Assembly (NCBI GenBank): GCA_010093705.1 | Contig: MU006094.1 | Location: 84,834 to 148,833 of the forward strand | Direction of reading: 5' to 3' | DNA length: 64,000 nt | Origin: Patellaria atrata CBS 101060 | Taxonomy: Eukaryota > Ascomycota > Dothideomycetes > Patellariales > Patellariaceae | Shown: one piece after another, positions 37,391-48,816 of the stretch | Position numbering within the stretch: position 1 is the stretch's first letter | Layout of the letters: each line of letters opens with the position of its first letter | Program-made: the position numbers and the translations under genes | The notes under the pieces: generated by a model | Seen by the model: the letters and a program-made list of their open reading frames with translations, nothing else | Told to the model about the DNA's origin: nothing | Database searches by the model: none

Positions 37391-38428
37391 ATGTCTTCCA
37401 AGTCGATAACGCTCATCATCAAACCGCGAGGTAAGGCAGCCCGGCCCCCTTTTCAACTCCAAAAATCTTACGCACCTATCTACAGGCAACCCAATCAGGA
37501 ATCTCCCAGACGAGACTGCCATCTTACTCTCAGATTCGGGGGCAGAACTTCACAAACAAATTGCAAAAGCATCCCAGACTTCTATTCACCGATTGCGCAT
37601 TACCAAAGGCAGCGACAACTCCGTAGTCGCTAATTCCAAGGATGTGTCAATTGAAAGTACCGGTCTGCGGGATAGGAGCTCAATCGTCATAAAGGATCTA
37701 GGTATAGCTGAAAATAGTTAAAGCTTCTATCCTAATACTAACGGTTACCAGGACCTCAGATATCATGGCAGACAGTCTTTATCATCGAATATATAGGCCC
37801 AATTCTTATCCACCCGCTTCTCTACTTCCTTCGACCTTATGTCTACGGCACAAATCTCCCCCCTTCGACACTCCAAACAATCTCATGTATCTTGGTTACA
37901 CTACACTTTGTCAAACGTGAGCTCGAAACACTCTTCATCCACCGTTTCTCACTTGCCACAATGCCCTTTCGCAATGTGTTCAAGAACAGCGCCCATTACT
38001 GGCTCGTGTCGGGCCTACTCATGGCCTGGTTTACCTACGCTCCTAATGGCCCGACACAGAAAAGCCAAGAGGACGTTTTTGGCGGTTTAGCCCTAACACA
38101 GATTGGGCTATTCCTGTACACCATTGGAGAATTGGGAAATCTCTCCAACCACCTTACGCTTAGAAACCTACGTTCAAGCGGAAGTACGGAAAGGGGTATT
38201 CCTCAAGGTTTGGGATTCAACTTGGTGACATGCCCCAATTATATGTTCGAGACCATCTCTTGGTTAGGGATGTTCTGCGTGAACCGTAGCTGGAGTACTG
38301 TCGTCTTTATTGTCTTGGCGGTTGCGCAGATGGCCGCCTGGGCTAAGAAGAAGGAAAGGAGGTATAGAAAAGAATTCGGTTCGAAATATGAAAAGAAGAA
38401 ATACGGAATGATACCCGGCTTGTTCTAG
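37391..38428 (+). CDS. TSC13: Very-long-chain trans-2-enoyl-CoA reductase Tsc13
   Basis: Exons 37391-37430, 37486-37701 and 37752-38428 join in phase to 310 aa, the normal length. Tsc13 performs the last reduction of the microsomal fatty-acid elongation cycle in the ER membrane. The N-terminal 80 residues are ubiquitin-like, as in the family. The steroid-5-alpha-reductase-type membrane domain follows: WQTVFIIEYIGPILIHPL, then TLHFVKRELETLFIHRFS with the conserved Lys/Arg-Glu pair, several hydrophobic helices, FNLVTCPNYMFETISWLGM, and the C-terminal KYEKKKYGMIPGLF with its conserved Tyr and basic tail (possible ER retention). It is transcribed in the same direction as xanthine dehydrogenase, 620 bp downstream. 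Confidence 0.96.
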
Positions 38429-38590
38429 TTTCAGTATAATCTTACTGGTAGATAAGACTGTAGGTAAACGTAACGGTATATGTAACAGCGACAGCTACGT
38501 ACTAGATCATCGCTAATAAGAGCATCAACTCACGAGCGAACAACATTTATAGGGCCCAAAGCAACATGGCTTACCACGTGATATCGGTCA

Positions 38591-38974
38591 TGATAGATCT
38601 GATAAAGAGATCTCCAAAGGTAGACAAAAAGGTGCATTTAACCCGCATCTCAACCCCACCATTAGCTTTGCATCTGACGTCTCTCGGTGCTCGCCGCATT
38701 CCCCTTGCTCCAATCGCCGTCAACTTGATCTCGATAACACAAGATCTCAATCTCTCCAGCTTTAATTCGCCTCCATCTGTTTGCTTCTTCTTCTTCTCTT
38801 TCTTCTATTACTGCTACTCTTCCTCTATTCTTCGACTTAATTTCTCTTCTACAAATCCGAAGCTTCTTACTCTTCGATGCCCTTGCCACTTCGTTTGCTG
38901 GTGATTATTATATTATCATCCTAGAGCATTTGTTAAAGCTCTTACTAGACCAATGACTCGTGACTGAATGATAA
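38591..38974. promoter_or_regulatory. Cluster of GATA (AreA/NIT2-type) motifs upstream of xanthine dehydrogenase
   Basis: HGATAR matches lie at 38591-38596 (TGATAG), 38600-38605 (TGATAA), 38913-38918 (TTATCA, reverse) and 38969-38974 (TGATAA). In Aspergillus the orthologue hxA is under nitrogen-metabolite GATA control. The motif is short, so occurrence alone proves little. Confidence 0.4.
38684..38697 (+). promoter_or_regulatory. Near-match to the UaY purine-activator site
   Basis: TCGG-N6-CCGC, against the UaY/Ppr1-type consensus TCGG-N6-CCGA (one mismatch), about 350 bp upstream of the xanthine dehydrogenase ATG. UaY is the known uric-acid-responsive activator of this pathway in Aspergillus. 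Confidence 0.35.
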
Positions 38975-39047
38975 GCTGATTACCTTGACAAAAATCCATT
39001 CAGTTTCATTCTACGCTTCATAATACATCTGTACATATTCTTTAACC

Positions 39048-42000
39048 ATGGCCCCTGGACTGGTCGATCCCGCAGTCTCCTCGGAGACTCAACAATCATT
39101 AAGCTCCCTTACCGAAAGTTATGATGATACTATCCGCTTCTACCTTAATGGAACCAAAGTTACTTTGGATGACGCGGACCCTGAAGTGACTTTACTGGAG
39201 TATCTTCGTGGCATTGGTTTGACTGGAACTAAGTTGGGTTGTGCAGAGGGTGGCTGCGGAGCATGCACAGTTGTAAGTGTTAGCCCCTGCTACAGGCAGC
39301 TCCAGGATACTCATACATACAGGTCGTTTCCCAATGGAATCCCACAACAAAGAACGTCTATCATGCTTCAGTAAATGCGTGTCTTGCACCGTTGATAAGT
39401 GTTGATGGCAAGCATGTGATCACAGTTGAGGGAATTGGGAATGTGAATAGACCACATCCTGCTCAAGAGCGAATAGCAAAGGGGAATGGTAGTCAATGTG
39501 GGTTTTGTACCCCTGGTATAGTAATGGTAAGAGCTATAGCCTTCATTTACCTCGTAGATCAATATCTGACTATGGATTAGAGCTTGTATGCACTGTTACG
39601 AAACAAACCGGATCCATCAGAGCATGATGTTGAGGAAGCCTTCGACGGGAATCTTTGTCGATGTACAGGTTACAGGCCCATTTTGGACGCCGCCCAAAGC
39701 TTTAGCAAAAACAGAGGATGTGGGAAATCCACAGCTAATGGCGGCAGTGGATGCTGCATGGAGAATGGAAACGGCGGAGGTTGTGGAAAGAGCCTTGACG
39801 GAGACCAACCAATTAAGAGATTTACACCTCCTGGATTCATCGAGTATAAGCCCGACACGGAACTGATTTTCCCACCAACACTTAGAAAACATGAATTCAA
39901 GCCGCTCGCTTTCGGTAACAAGCGAAAGAAGTGGTTTAGACCCGTTACTCTTCAGCAATTGTTAGAAATCAAGAGTGCATATCCGTCAGCAAAGATCATT
40001 GGAGGCAGTACAGAAACTCAAATTGAGGTAAAGTTTAAGAATATGCAATACACTGCCTCAGTGTATGTTGGCGATATTCCGGAGCTTCGTCAGTTCGAAT
40101 TCCACGATGATTACCTCGAAATAGGAGGGAATATTGTTCTTACAGACCTCGAGAAGATTTCTGCAGACGCTATCGAGCATTACGGCGAAATTCGCGGTCA
40201 ACCCTTCGCCGCTATTCTCAAACAGCTACGGTATTTCGCCGGAAGGCAAATTCGTAATGTTGGAACACCTGCAGGAAATCTTGCAACCGCTTCTCCAATC
40301 TCTGATCTCAATCCAGTATTTGTTGCTACCAACACCGTTGTGATTTCGAAATCATTGGAAGCGGAGGTAGCTATTCCTCTGTCACAGTTTTTCCTAGGTT
40401 ATAGAACCATAGCACTAGAACCAAATGCTATCATCGCAAGCCTAAGAATACCAGTTGCAAAAGAGAAAGGAGAATACTTGCGTGCATTCAAACAAGCGAA
40501 GAGAAAGGATGACGATATCGCGATCGTCAATGCCGCATTACGAGTATCCTTAGACGACTCGAATACGGTGGAGAGCTCTGATCTGGTGTACGGTGGTATG
40601 GCCCCTATCACAATACCTGCTAAGAAGGCATCCGAATACTTGAAAGGGAAAAATTGGACAGACCCATCGACCCTTGAAGGTGTAATGAATGCCCTAGAAC
40701 AAGACTTTGATCTACGGTTCGGCGTCCCGGGTGGAATGGCAACATACCGCAAATCGCTTGCTCTCGGGTTCTTCTATAAGTTCTACCACGAAGTTCTCGC
40801 TGACCTTGCCGACAAAGACGTAAAAGCAGACACGCACGCCATTGGTGAAATTGAACGAGAAATATCGTTTGGCAAGAAAGATCACGACGCCACTCAAGCG
40901 TACGAACAGAAGGTTCTTGGAAAGGAGCGCCCACATGTGGCGGCAATGAAACAGTGTACGGGAGAAGCACAGTATACAGATGATATACCGGTCCAGAAGA
41001 ACGAACTGTACGGATGTTTGGTCTTGTCGACGAAAGCACATGCGAAGTTATTAAGTGTTGATCCCTCTCCTGCTCTGGATCTCCCTGGGGTGGTTGCATG
41101 GGTTGACCATCACGATCTTCCTAATCCTGAAGCAAACTGGTGGGGTGCGCCTAGCTGTGATGAGGTCTTCTTTGCAGTAGATGAGGTGTTTACAGCAGGT
41201 CAGCCAATTGGCATGATTCTAGCAGTTTCCGCGAAGCATGCGGAAACTGCTTCTAAGGTTGTTAGAGTCGAGTATGAGGAACTCCCAGCCATTTTCACAA
41301 TCGAAGAGGCGATTTTGAAAGAGAGTTACTTCGATCATGCACACTACATCAAGAATGGGGATGTTGAAAAGGGTTTCGCTGAATCAGATCATGTGTTTAC
41401 TGGTACTGCGAGGATGGGCGGACAAGAACACTTTTACCTCGAAACACAAGCCTGCGTTGTTGTGCCTAAACCCGAAGATGGCGAGATTGAGGTCTTCAGT
41501 AGTACCCAGAATCCCGCTGAGACGTAAGTAAATATTTCCCTTCTATTCAACTTCCCGCATACTTACAGATCCCACAGTCAAGCATACGTTGCTCAAGTAA
41601 CAGGCGTCCAAGCCAACAAAGTCGTCACCCGCGTCAAACGCCTCGGTGGCGGTTTCGGCGGCAAAGAAACTCGCTCCATCCAACTTGCCGGCATCTGCGC
41701 TACCGCCGCGAAAAAGACATCCCGCCCCGTCCGCTGCATGCTCAACCGCGACGAGGACATCGTTACCTCCGGGCAACGGCACCCCTTCCTCGCCAGGTGG
41801 AAAGTTGGCGTAAACAAAGACGGCAAGCTGCAAGCCCTTGATGCGGACGTCTTCAACAACGGTGGATGGAGCCAGGATCTCAGCGCCGCGGTTATCGATA
41901 GGGGACTGAGCCATATCGATGGTGTGTATAAAATCCCGAATGTACATGTAAGGGGACGAATCGCGAAGACCAACACGGTGAGCAACACGGCCTTCCGTGG

Positions 42001-43264
42001 TTTCGGCGGGCCACAGGGGATGTTTATCGCGGAGACGTACATGGAGGAGGTGGCGGACCATCTCGGGATGCCTGTGGAGAAGCTCCGAGAAATAAACATG
42101 TACAAAGATCGCGAAATCACGCACTTCAACCAGGAGCTCAGGGACTGGCACGTACCGCTCATGTACAAGCAAGTGCAAGAAGAGTCAGACTATCAGAAGC
42201 GTAGAGAGGAGATCGAGGAGTTCAACAAAACTCATAAATGGAATAAACGAGGACTTGCGCTGATCCCGACGAAGTTCGGCATCTCCTTCACCGCTCTCTT
42301 CCTCAATCAAGCGGGCGCACTGGTCCACATCTACCACGACGGCTCGGTGCTCGTCGCCCACGGCGGCACGGAAATGGGTCAAGGTCTGCACACAAAGATG
42401 ACGATGATCGCCGCCGAAGCACTCGGAGTCCCCCAAGATGACGTCTTCATCTCCGAAACCGCCACCAACACCGTCGCCAACACCTCTTCCACCGCCGCCT
42501 CCGCCTCCTCGGACCTCAACGGCTACGCCATCTGGAACGCCTGCTCCCAGCTCAACGACCGCCTCGCCCCCTACCGCGCCAAACTTGGCCCCTCAGCCAC
42601 GATGAAGCAGCTCGCACACGCCGCCTACTTCGACCGCGTCAACCTCTCCGCAAACGGCTTCTACAAGACCCCGGACATCGGCTACATCTGGGGCCCGAAC
42701 ACAGGGCAGATGTTCTTCTACTTCACGCAGGGCGTCACGGCCGCCGAGGTCGAGATCGACACGCTGACGGGGGATTGGACGTGTCGACGGGCGGACGTCA
42801 AGATGGACGTCGGTCGCAGCATCAACCCCGCCATCGACTACGGCCAGATCGAGGGCGCGTTCGTCCAGGGCCAAGGTCTGTTTACCACCGAGGAGATGCT
42901 GTGGCATCGCGCCTCCGGGGGCATTTTCACGAAGGGCCCCGGCGCGTATAAGATCCCCGGGTTTAGGGATATACCGCAGGAGTTTAACGTCTCGCTGCTC
43001 AAGGACGTCGAGTGGGAGGATCTGCGCACCATTCAGCGCTCCCGAGGTGTCGGGGAGCCGCCGCTGTTCATGGGCAGCGCGGTTTTCTTTGCTATTAGGG
43101 ACGCGTTGAAGGCGGCGAGGAACCAGTGGGGGGAGGAGAGCGTGTTGGCGCTTACGAGCCCCGCCACGGTCGAGAGGATTAGGGTTAGTTGCTCGGATCC
43201 GATTGTGGAGAGGGTGAGGGTTCAGCCCGGGGAGGGCGAGAAGAGCTTTTTTGTGTCGATTTAG
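39048..43264 (+). CDS. xdh: Xanthine dehydrogenase (molybdopterin, 2Fe-2S, FAD)
   Basis: Exons 39048-39272, 39323-39526, 39581-41523 and 41578-43264 join in phase to 1352 aa, the full family length. The enzyme oxidises hypoxanthine and xanthine to uric acid in purine catabolism, in cytosol or peroxisome-associated. Domain order: 2Fe-2S ferredoxin domain with [11 protein letters not shown]; second 2Fe-2S domain with CGFCTPG and [11 protein letters not shown] domain with [10 protein letters not shown] and [20 protein letters not shown]; then the molybdenum domains with [20 protein letters not shown] and [11 protein letters not shown]. The catalytic Glu is in GVGEPPLF near residue 1280. No key residue is missing. 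Exons 1-3 use mixed codons while exon 4 is markedly GC- and C-ending. The promoter has GATA motifs and a UaY-like site. It is convergent with a PRPP synthetase gene. Confidence 0.97.
41221..41251. repeat. Perfect 12-bp inverted repeat inside xanthine dehydrogenase
   Basis: AGCAGTTTCCGC and its exact reverse complement GCGGAAACTGCT are separated by 7 nt, within the coding sequence of exon 3. Confidence 0.9.
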
Positions 43265-43966
43265 GAGGGATGGGGTTAGTGTGATGTCGTGCGAATGGGG
43301 GTGAGGAAATGGAATCATGGAATTGAGGATGGGTCTTAGAGCCCGTAGTTGTTCGTATTGGCGTTAGTCCTAGGAATGCGTGTTTCCCTTTTTCTCTCGT
43401 TTGAGGACCTTATGTTACTTTACCTTTGTTCTATCCCGATGATTGTCTCCCTATGAGTTTTTTCTGGGCTGAGTTATAGGAGACCCGGTGGATACAGACA
43501 TCGAAACCATCGGTGCGGGAACGATCTCATCCCTCACTGATTTTATTTCCTCCCTGCTGTCACAGTCCCGATAACTAAGGTAACGACATCCCCCGCCATA
43601 CTCACGAATCTGATAAGGTAGTTAAGACAGCGTGGTATCGCATATGCTATGCTTCAACCCATGTTGGAGTTGAGGAATAGAACACGTCTTCAAGCGTTTA
43701 TTTTAAGTTTTAATATACTTTTATAGACGGATAGGTACAACAATCGCTGACGTAGCTCGTAGAAAACTTTTCATAGTAGATAGATCGGGAGTAGTATTCT
43801 ACGCTATCTCACTATATCCCAGCAATCTCTAACGTGCCGAATGCAATTCCTACGGTTATTTTCTACGGGTCTCATATTTGGTCTCCAAGGTAGTAGTGTA
43901 TTACAATGCGCCATCCCTCCATCGAACGCCGAAGATATAGATATCGCTATTCAAAAAGCCATAAGC
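43265..43966. other. Intergenic, convergent 3' ends
   Basis: Between the stops of xanthine dehydrogenase and PRPP synthetase. AT-rich around 43690-43720; no gene seen. Confidence 0.6.
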
Positions 43967-45309
43967 TCAATCCACCGGCGCATGCTTGAACAAGAAAGAG
44001 ACACTCTCCCCATTATGCGTACGTCTACAAGCCTCAGCAAGAGTTGGGCTGACATCGATGACATCGATCCTGTCGCAAAGGTCTTTCTTCTCGTTCAGGG
44101 GGACGGTGTTCGTGACGACGACCTTGGTCAACTTGCTACCGTTCAAGGCCTCGATGGCATTGCCGCTCAAGATGCCATGTGTGACGATCGCGATGGCTTG
44201 CTTTGCCCCGTGCTGGATGACTACGTCTGCGGCTTTCACGAGCGTGCCGCAGGTGTCGGCCATGTCGTCGACGATGATGGCGATGCGGTCTTTCACGTCA
44301 CCTACCAGGACCATTTTTGACACTTCGTTCGGGCGCGCTCGTTCCTTGTGGATGAGGGCGAACCCGAGATCGAGACCGTCTGCGATGGAGGTTGCTCTGC
44401 GCAAGGGTCAATCAATTAAGCCCCTATTGCGCAATATTCGTCGTACTGTGGCTGACATGTGGGAACGGCGTAGATCGTGCAGGAGGTTGAGGTGTGGGGG
44501 ATGCTTCGGTCTCTTACCTCTTCGCGCCACCTGCGTCCGGAGAGACGATAACGCACTCCTTGACGCTGAGGTTCTCCCTTATCCAGCGTAAGGTGCTTGG
44601 TTCCGCATATAGATTGTCGACGGGTACGTTGAAGAAGCCCTGGATCTGACTGGCATGCAGGTCCATGGTGATCACATGGTTGCAGCCGGCAGTCTGAAGC
44701 ATGTTTGCCATCAGTTTCGCCGTTATGGGCGCGCGGGACTTGTCTTTCTTGTCCTGACGTGCATATGGGAAGTTGGGGATGACGGCGGTGATGCGGCGCG
44801 CGGAGGCGGTCTTGCAAGCATTGATCATGATAAGGAGCTCCATCAACCCATCGTTGATATCACCAGGGGCTGTAGATTGGAGTATGAAAACTAGCGGGGT
44901 AATCCGAGTGTCAGTATGTTGGATTCGCCATCTTGAGGTGGGGTCGATGCGAAACGGGAGCTTTGGTATGAGGTAGAGCCTAGTGTTGCAGATATAGAGA
45001 TTTTCCAACGTACCATCTTCATCTCGTACGGATTCGCCGATAGTGACTGATGTTTCTTGGTTGGAGTATTGTAGGACCAGTATCTTGGTGAGCTCGATGC
45101 CGAGTCTGCGAAACAATTTACAAGGTCAGTTTGAGAGCGTTCGTGATAGCTGCAGAGGTGGTAAGAGGGTGCAAATTGGGAGTAAAGTCCGATGCGAGTC
45201 TGTGGGTAATTGTTGGAAATGTAGGACTCGTTTCGTACCTATCAGCCACCAGCTTTGCAAGGACAGGATGGCTGTTGCCAGTGAGTAGTTTGATTGAATT
45301 TGTTGCCAT
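43967..45309 (-). CDS. prs: Ribose-phosphate pyrophosphokinase (PRPP synthetase)
   Basis: Exons 45309-45239, 45105-45014, 44890-44518 and 44396-43967 join in phase to 321 aa, the standard length. The enzyme makes PRPP from ribose-5-phosphate and ATP for purine, pyrimidine, His, Trp and NAD synthesis in the cytosol. Visible signatures: [18 protein letters not shown] at the start, [19 protein letters not shown], the [18 protein letters not shown] segment, the [16 protein letters not shown] flexible loop with catalytic residues, [23 protein letters not shown], and the PRPP loop [10 protein letters not shown] near 221-230. The C-terminus SFLFKHAP is as in the family. No long insertion is present, unlike yeast Prs1 and Prs5, so this is the compact Prs2-4-like form. 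Confidence 0.97.
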
Positions 45310-46886
45310 GACTATAGCTATGGCAAGTGAAGTAAGCAAAGTTCATGGTGAAAGATGTAATTTTCATGGCAAGGTCACAAGTGGGAGGTCTTTTTTCTTC
45401 GCAAGGCGACATGACACCGGCACCGCCCGCCAAATTTTGCACAAAGGCCTTCTCCGCCTTCCGCCCCGCTCGTTCAAGCCCGCCTCCACCTCATAGTTCT
45501 ATCACGGCGACTATCAGAGAATCGCTTCATCATCTTATGACTGGCGGAATATTACATTTCGTCTCTACCCGCGATTCGCGACTTGATTAACTTCCGATGG
45601 GAGACCCTAGGAGCATAGACTATAGCACAGACATACGAAGCTCAAGGGGGAAGGCCTTGGTCAGATATCCCTTGATCTTTAACCATCAAGTTAATTCTCC
45701 GATGTCCTGAGTCGTCGCAAAGGTCACACACCCTCTTGCAATCTGTACCTATTTAACCTTAAGATCTAAGGGATACGCCACAGGGTTTATAGCAAGAAAT
45801 AATGCTGAACACCAATACCGTGTCAGCTAGTCAGTTAAGCGATACTATTCATGTCCTCAAAATCAACCGTGAACTACCGTACTACGCGGTTCTGGATGCT
45901 TGACCTTCAAGGCCTCCAGGAATCCACGAGTTCGCTACGAACAAGGACAATCTCTTTTCAAGCCTCTTCATCATCGCGGTCCCCTTGGTCCAACGGGCTC
46001 CACCCGGAATGTGAGACCATCGATCAAGAAATCTCAAGGTCGCCGTATCGAACGGCAGTCTATGCGATCAGTAGTTTATTTCTGGGTCCGCTTCTCCGCG
46101 ATTTCGTGACGCGTATCTTAAGATGAAGTTGTGGGGTGTTGCTGAGTGAGCTTCCTACTTTGTAGGAGTGCAGATGTAGAAGATAGGTAAATATGCTCGG
46201 GCATCTCTCCTGCAGCACACTAATAGGCGCAACAAATTTCCCTTTTGCGCATTTCAGCAAATCACGAATGATCATGGTCACTTATTAATAGCCGAATATA
46301 AGACCCTAGTGGCAATCAAAACGTTTTAAGATTTTTGTGTGCTGTTTGTAACAGCTGCCGAGTTTCATGAAACGACCTGCGGGTGCGGCCTATCATCGCT
46401 GGGCTCAACTCTCGACCTAAGCTATGTACAGAAGGATCTGAGGAAAAAACTTGGACAGGTTCGCCATGCTATTCACAGCTGGAGGGGGTATCGTTAAGAC
46501 ATGGATGGTGAGAGAAAAAAAAAACTGCTATCAATAAGACATGGAACGAGCTTATTGTCGAACCTGGAAGGAGCATCGCTCACTCCGCGTCGTACAAGAC
46601 ATCATTCGAAACCCCGGACGAACGGGAGTTGAAGAAAGAATAGAAAGAGAGGGGAAAACATGTGATTAGAAAACATATCTTTTAGGGTAGAAGCATAGAC
46701 GTGGACCGTGTAAGACCGTAAACTCATGTAAGAGCAAGGAGAGCTACATGAGTATCAAGATAAGAGAAGACGGGTAAAACGCTGCAGATAGCAATAATAG
46801 TCCCTTAAACATATCAAGAAGACATCGTCATAAGGGAAATAGCGTAAGAATTTTGTACATCGTAATCATGAGACGCCTTTTGGTAA
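45310..46886. other. Intergenic region upstream of PRPP synthetase
   Basis: This 1.6 kb includes the PRPP synthetase promoter and the 3' flank of the septation-domain gene. A CT-rich patch lies at 45420-45530. No gene is supported. Confidence 0.55.
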
Positions 46887-48816
46887 TTAGCATGCTTCGC
46901 ACATCTTTCCGATAGCTTGCTCAATGTCTGAAAATAGACTCAAGACATGGCCATCAGCATAGATCTTGATCGACTCCACATCTTTACGATCTACCCTGTT
47001 TGGGCTGTCAATCTTATCTGGACTCCGTGGTGGTGTGCTCTCGGCAGTCTCTCGATGAGACGGCATCGCCGGCATAGCTGGATGAAGCACTAATGCGGCA
47101 GCTACATGTTCAAGTAACTTTTGGCGTACACGCAATCGGCGGTTTTCCGCTTGTTCGATCTTGAGGATCCAGTCGTCGATAGAAATGTCGAGCTCTGCTA
47201 GGGCTTCTTCCTGTTTCATCAAGCTCTCTCGGGAAAAGATCATCGTTTCACTTCGGGCGAGATACGAAATCATCCTGCTATGTAGCTTTTGGCGGCCTGC
47301 CCGCAATGACTTGTATGTCTTGCGTAGATATTCGCAGCGTTCGTCTAAAGCACGTAGTTCCTATCACAGTTTAGTATATCAATCTTGCAAGTATTATCCG
47401 TAAATTAGCCAACTCACCCTTGAGAGAGCATTGACATCACGAGAGCTCAGAACCTCAAATTTCTCTGCTTGACCAATAGCCTGTGCACGCAAAGATTCTT
47501 TCTCCGCCTCTTGAAACCGAAGGTTTGCTTCACTTGCACGTACACCCTGAGGAAGTCTCCAGTTGTCCGTGGCGGGAGTACTAGGGCTTTTGGCTTCGGA
47601 ACATGTGCGGCTACGTTCTCTCTTATCGGCCTTCTTCGGTGGTCTTCCTCGGTCCATAATGGATGTTTCCGATTGATTTCTAGCGTGCTGGTTGAGGATG
47701 GGATTCGGGCTTGTCCGACCGCTCCATAATTGTGGTGATGATCTTCCTTCTAAAGCACTGCGCGGTGAGATTGCACTTAATGGATTTGGAGTGACTGAGA
47801 GGTTTCCTGAGATGGCACTCAAAGGGTTTGGAGTTGTCGCCGAGAGATTTCCTGCACGTGCTGAGTACTTGGGGGCTGGAGATCCTTTGCGTAACGTGGA
47901 CGGAGACTTTGGAGGAACTGAGGGTGGAACATCATCGCCATCTTTATGAGACGTATCAACTTTCAACGATGGTTTGGTCGTTAAGGTGGGACTTATAATC
48001 GGTGATAGTGGCCTAGTCATGAGAATTGGCGTGCCAAGGCGACTTTTTGGCTGCTCCGGGTCCGCCGGAGGGGTTCTCATACCAGAAGCTGGACTCATAA
48101 CTGGTGCCTGGACGGGGCCGGTAACACAAGAAGTCATTGCATCTCCAAAAGGATTGCAGCGCCATTGGACACCTGGTACGCTGCTTGAACGTTCGTGAAG
48201 AAATGCCTCGCTGTACTGTTTCCGTAGGGGAAACCTTCCGGGAATAGTTGCTAAGAAGCGTTAGGAACGCAAATCAAGGCTAGAGAAGAGATACGTACGA
48301 GAGTCAAGTGCAGTCTCTTGCACAGTGGTCATGCTTGCGCCCAGTTCTGGGACACTAACTTTTCTTCTTCTTGAGAGAGATCCTGCTCTGGATCTGAGAG
48401 CACCTGGCGTTGGTGGAGGAGCAACAGCAGTATCACTAAGGGAGGTTGGAGAACGACCCATGGACAAAGCCATTGATTTTTCGGATCCTGGCAATGGTGG
48501 ACTCAATCCGGAGGGACTCTTTCTTCCTGATGTAGGCCACAATTGATATCTGGATGTAGAAGTTGCAGATGTAGGTTGCACTGGGGATCCAGATGGGCGA
48601 CGCTCGTAAACCCTCGTAACCTCTTTCTCGTCCTGATACTATTGGAAGTAAGAGGCGGTCCGTACAGAAAGATGAAGACGAAAAGGTCTAAGATGGGGAT
48701 TGACTCACGCTGTTTCTTAGCCAGGACGTTTCTTCACCTATATAAACATTGGCCTTTGTGGTATCCAGTCGCATACAATTGGCGATGTGTGTCATTGCTT
48801 GAGATTTTAAAATCAT
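46887..48816 (-). CDS. Up-regulated-during-septation (Usp1) domain protein
   Basis: Exons 48816-48709, 48638-48299, 48250-47418 and 47360-46887 are phase-consistent and give about 584 aa. The last three are well supported; the first exon and the start ATG are tentative. The first two thirds are disordered and Ser/Pro/Thr-rich, with many SP/TP sites and a near-duplicate of TPNPLSAIS. The C-terminal part, from about residue 385 (DNWRLPQGVRASEANLRFQEAEK), is a charged coiled coil running through FEVLSSRDVNALSRELRAL and LDERCEYLRKTYKSLR. It matches the fungal domain named after the S. pombe gene up-regulated during septation. A role in septum formation or cell-cycle-linked cytoskeleton is inferred from the family name only. 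The end, DIEQAIGKMCEAC, is short after the domain. Confidence 0.8.

Larger units (their letters stand above)
38429..39047. other. Intergenic, promoter of xanthine dehydrogenase
   Basis: TSC13 3' UTR and xanthine dehydrogenase 5' region, with a CTTCTTCTTC-rich tract at 38788-38826. Candidate control sites are listed separately. Confidence 0.6.

Noticed and set aside
42593-43318. 241-codon minus-strand frame
   Set aside because: Antisense of the GC-rich exon 4 of xanthine dehydrogenase, where stops are rare on both strands.
43841-44591. Two overlapping plus-strand frames of 159 and 201 codons
   Set aside because: They lie antisense to the PRPP synthetase gene, which is certain.
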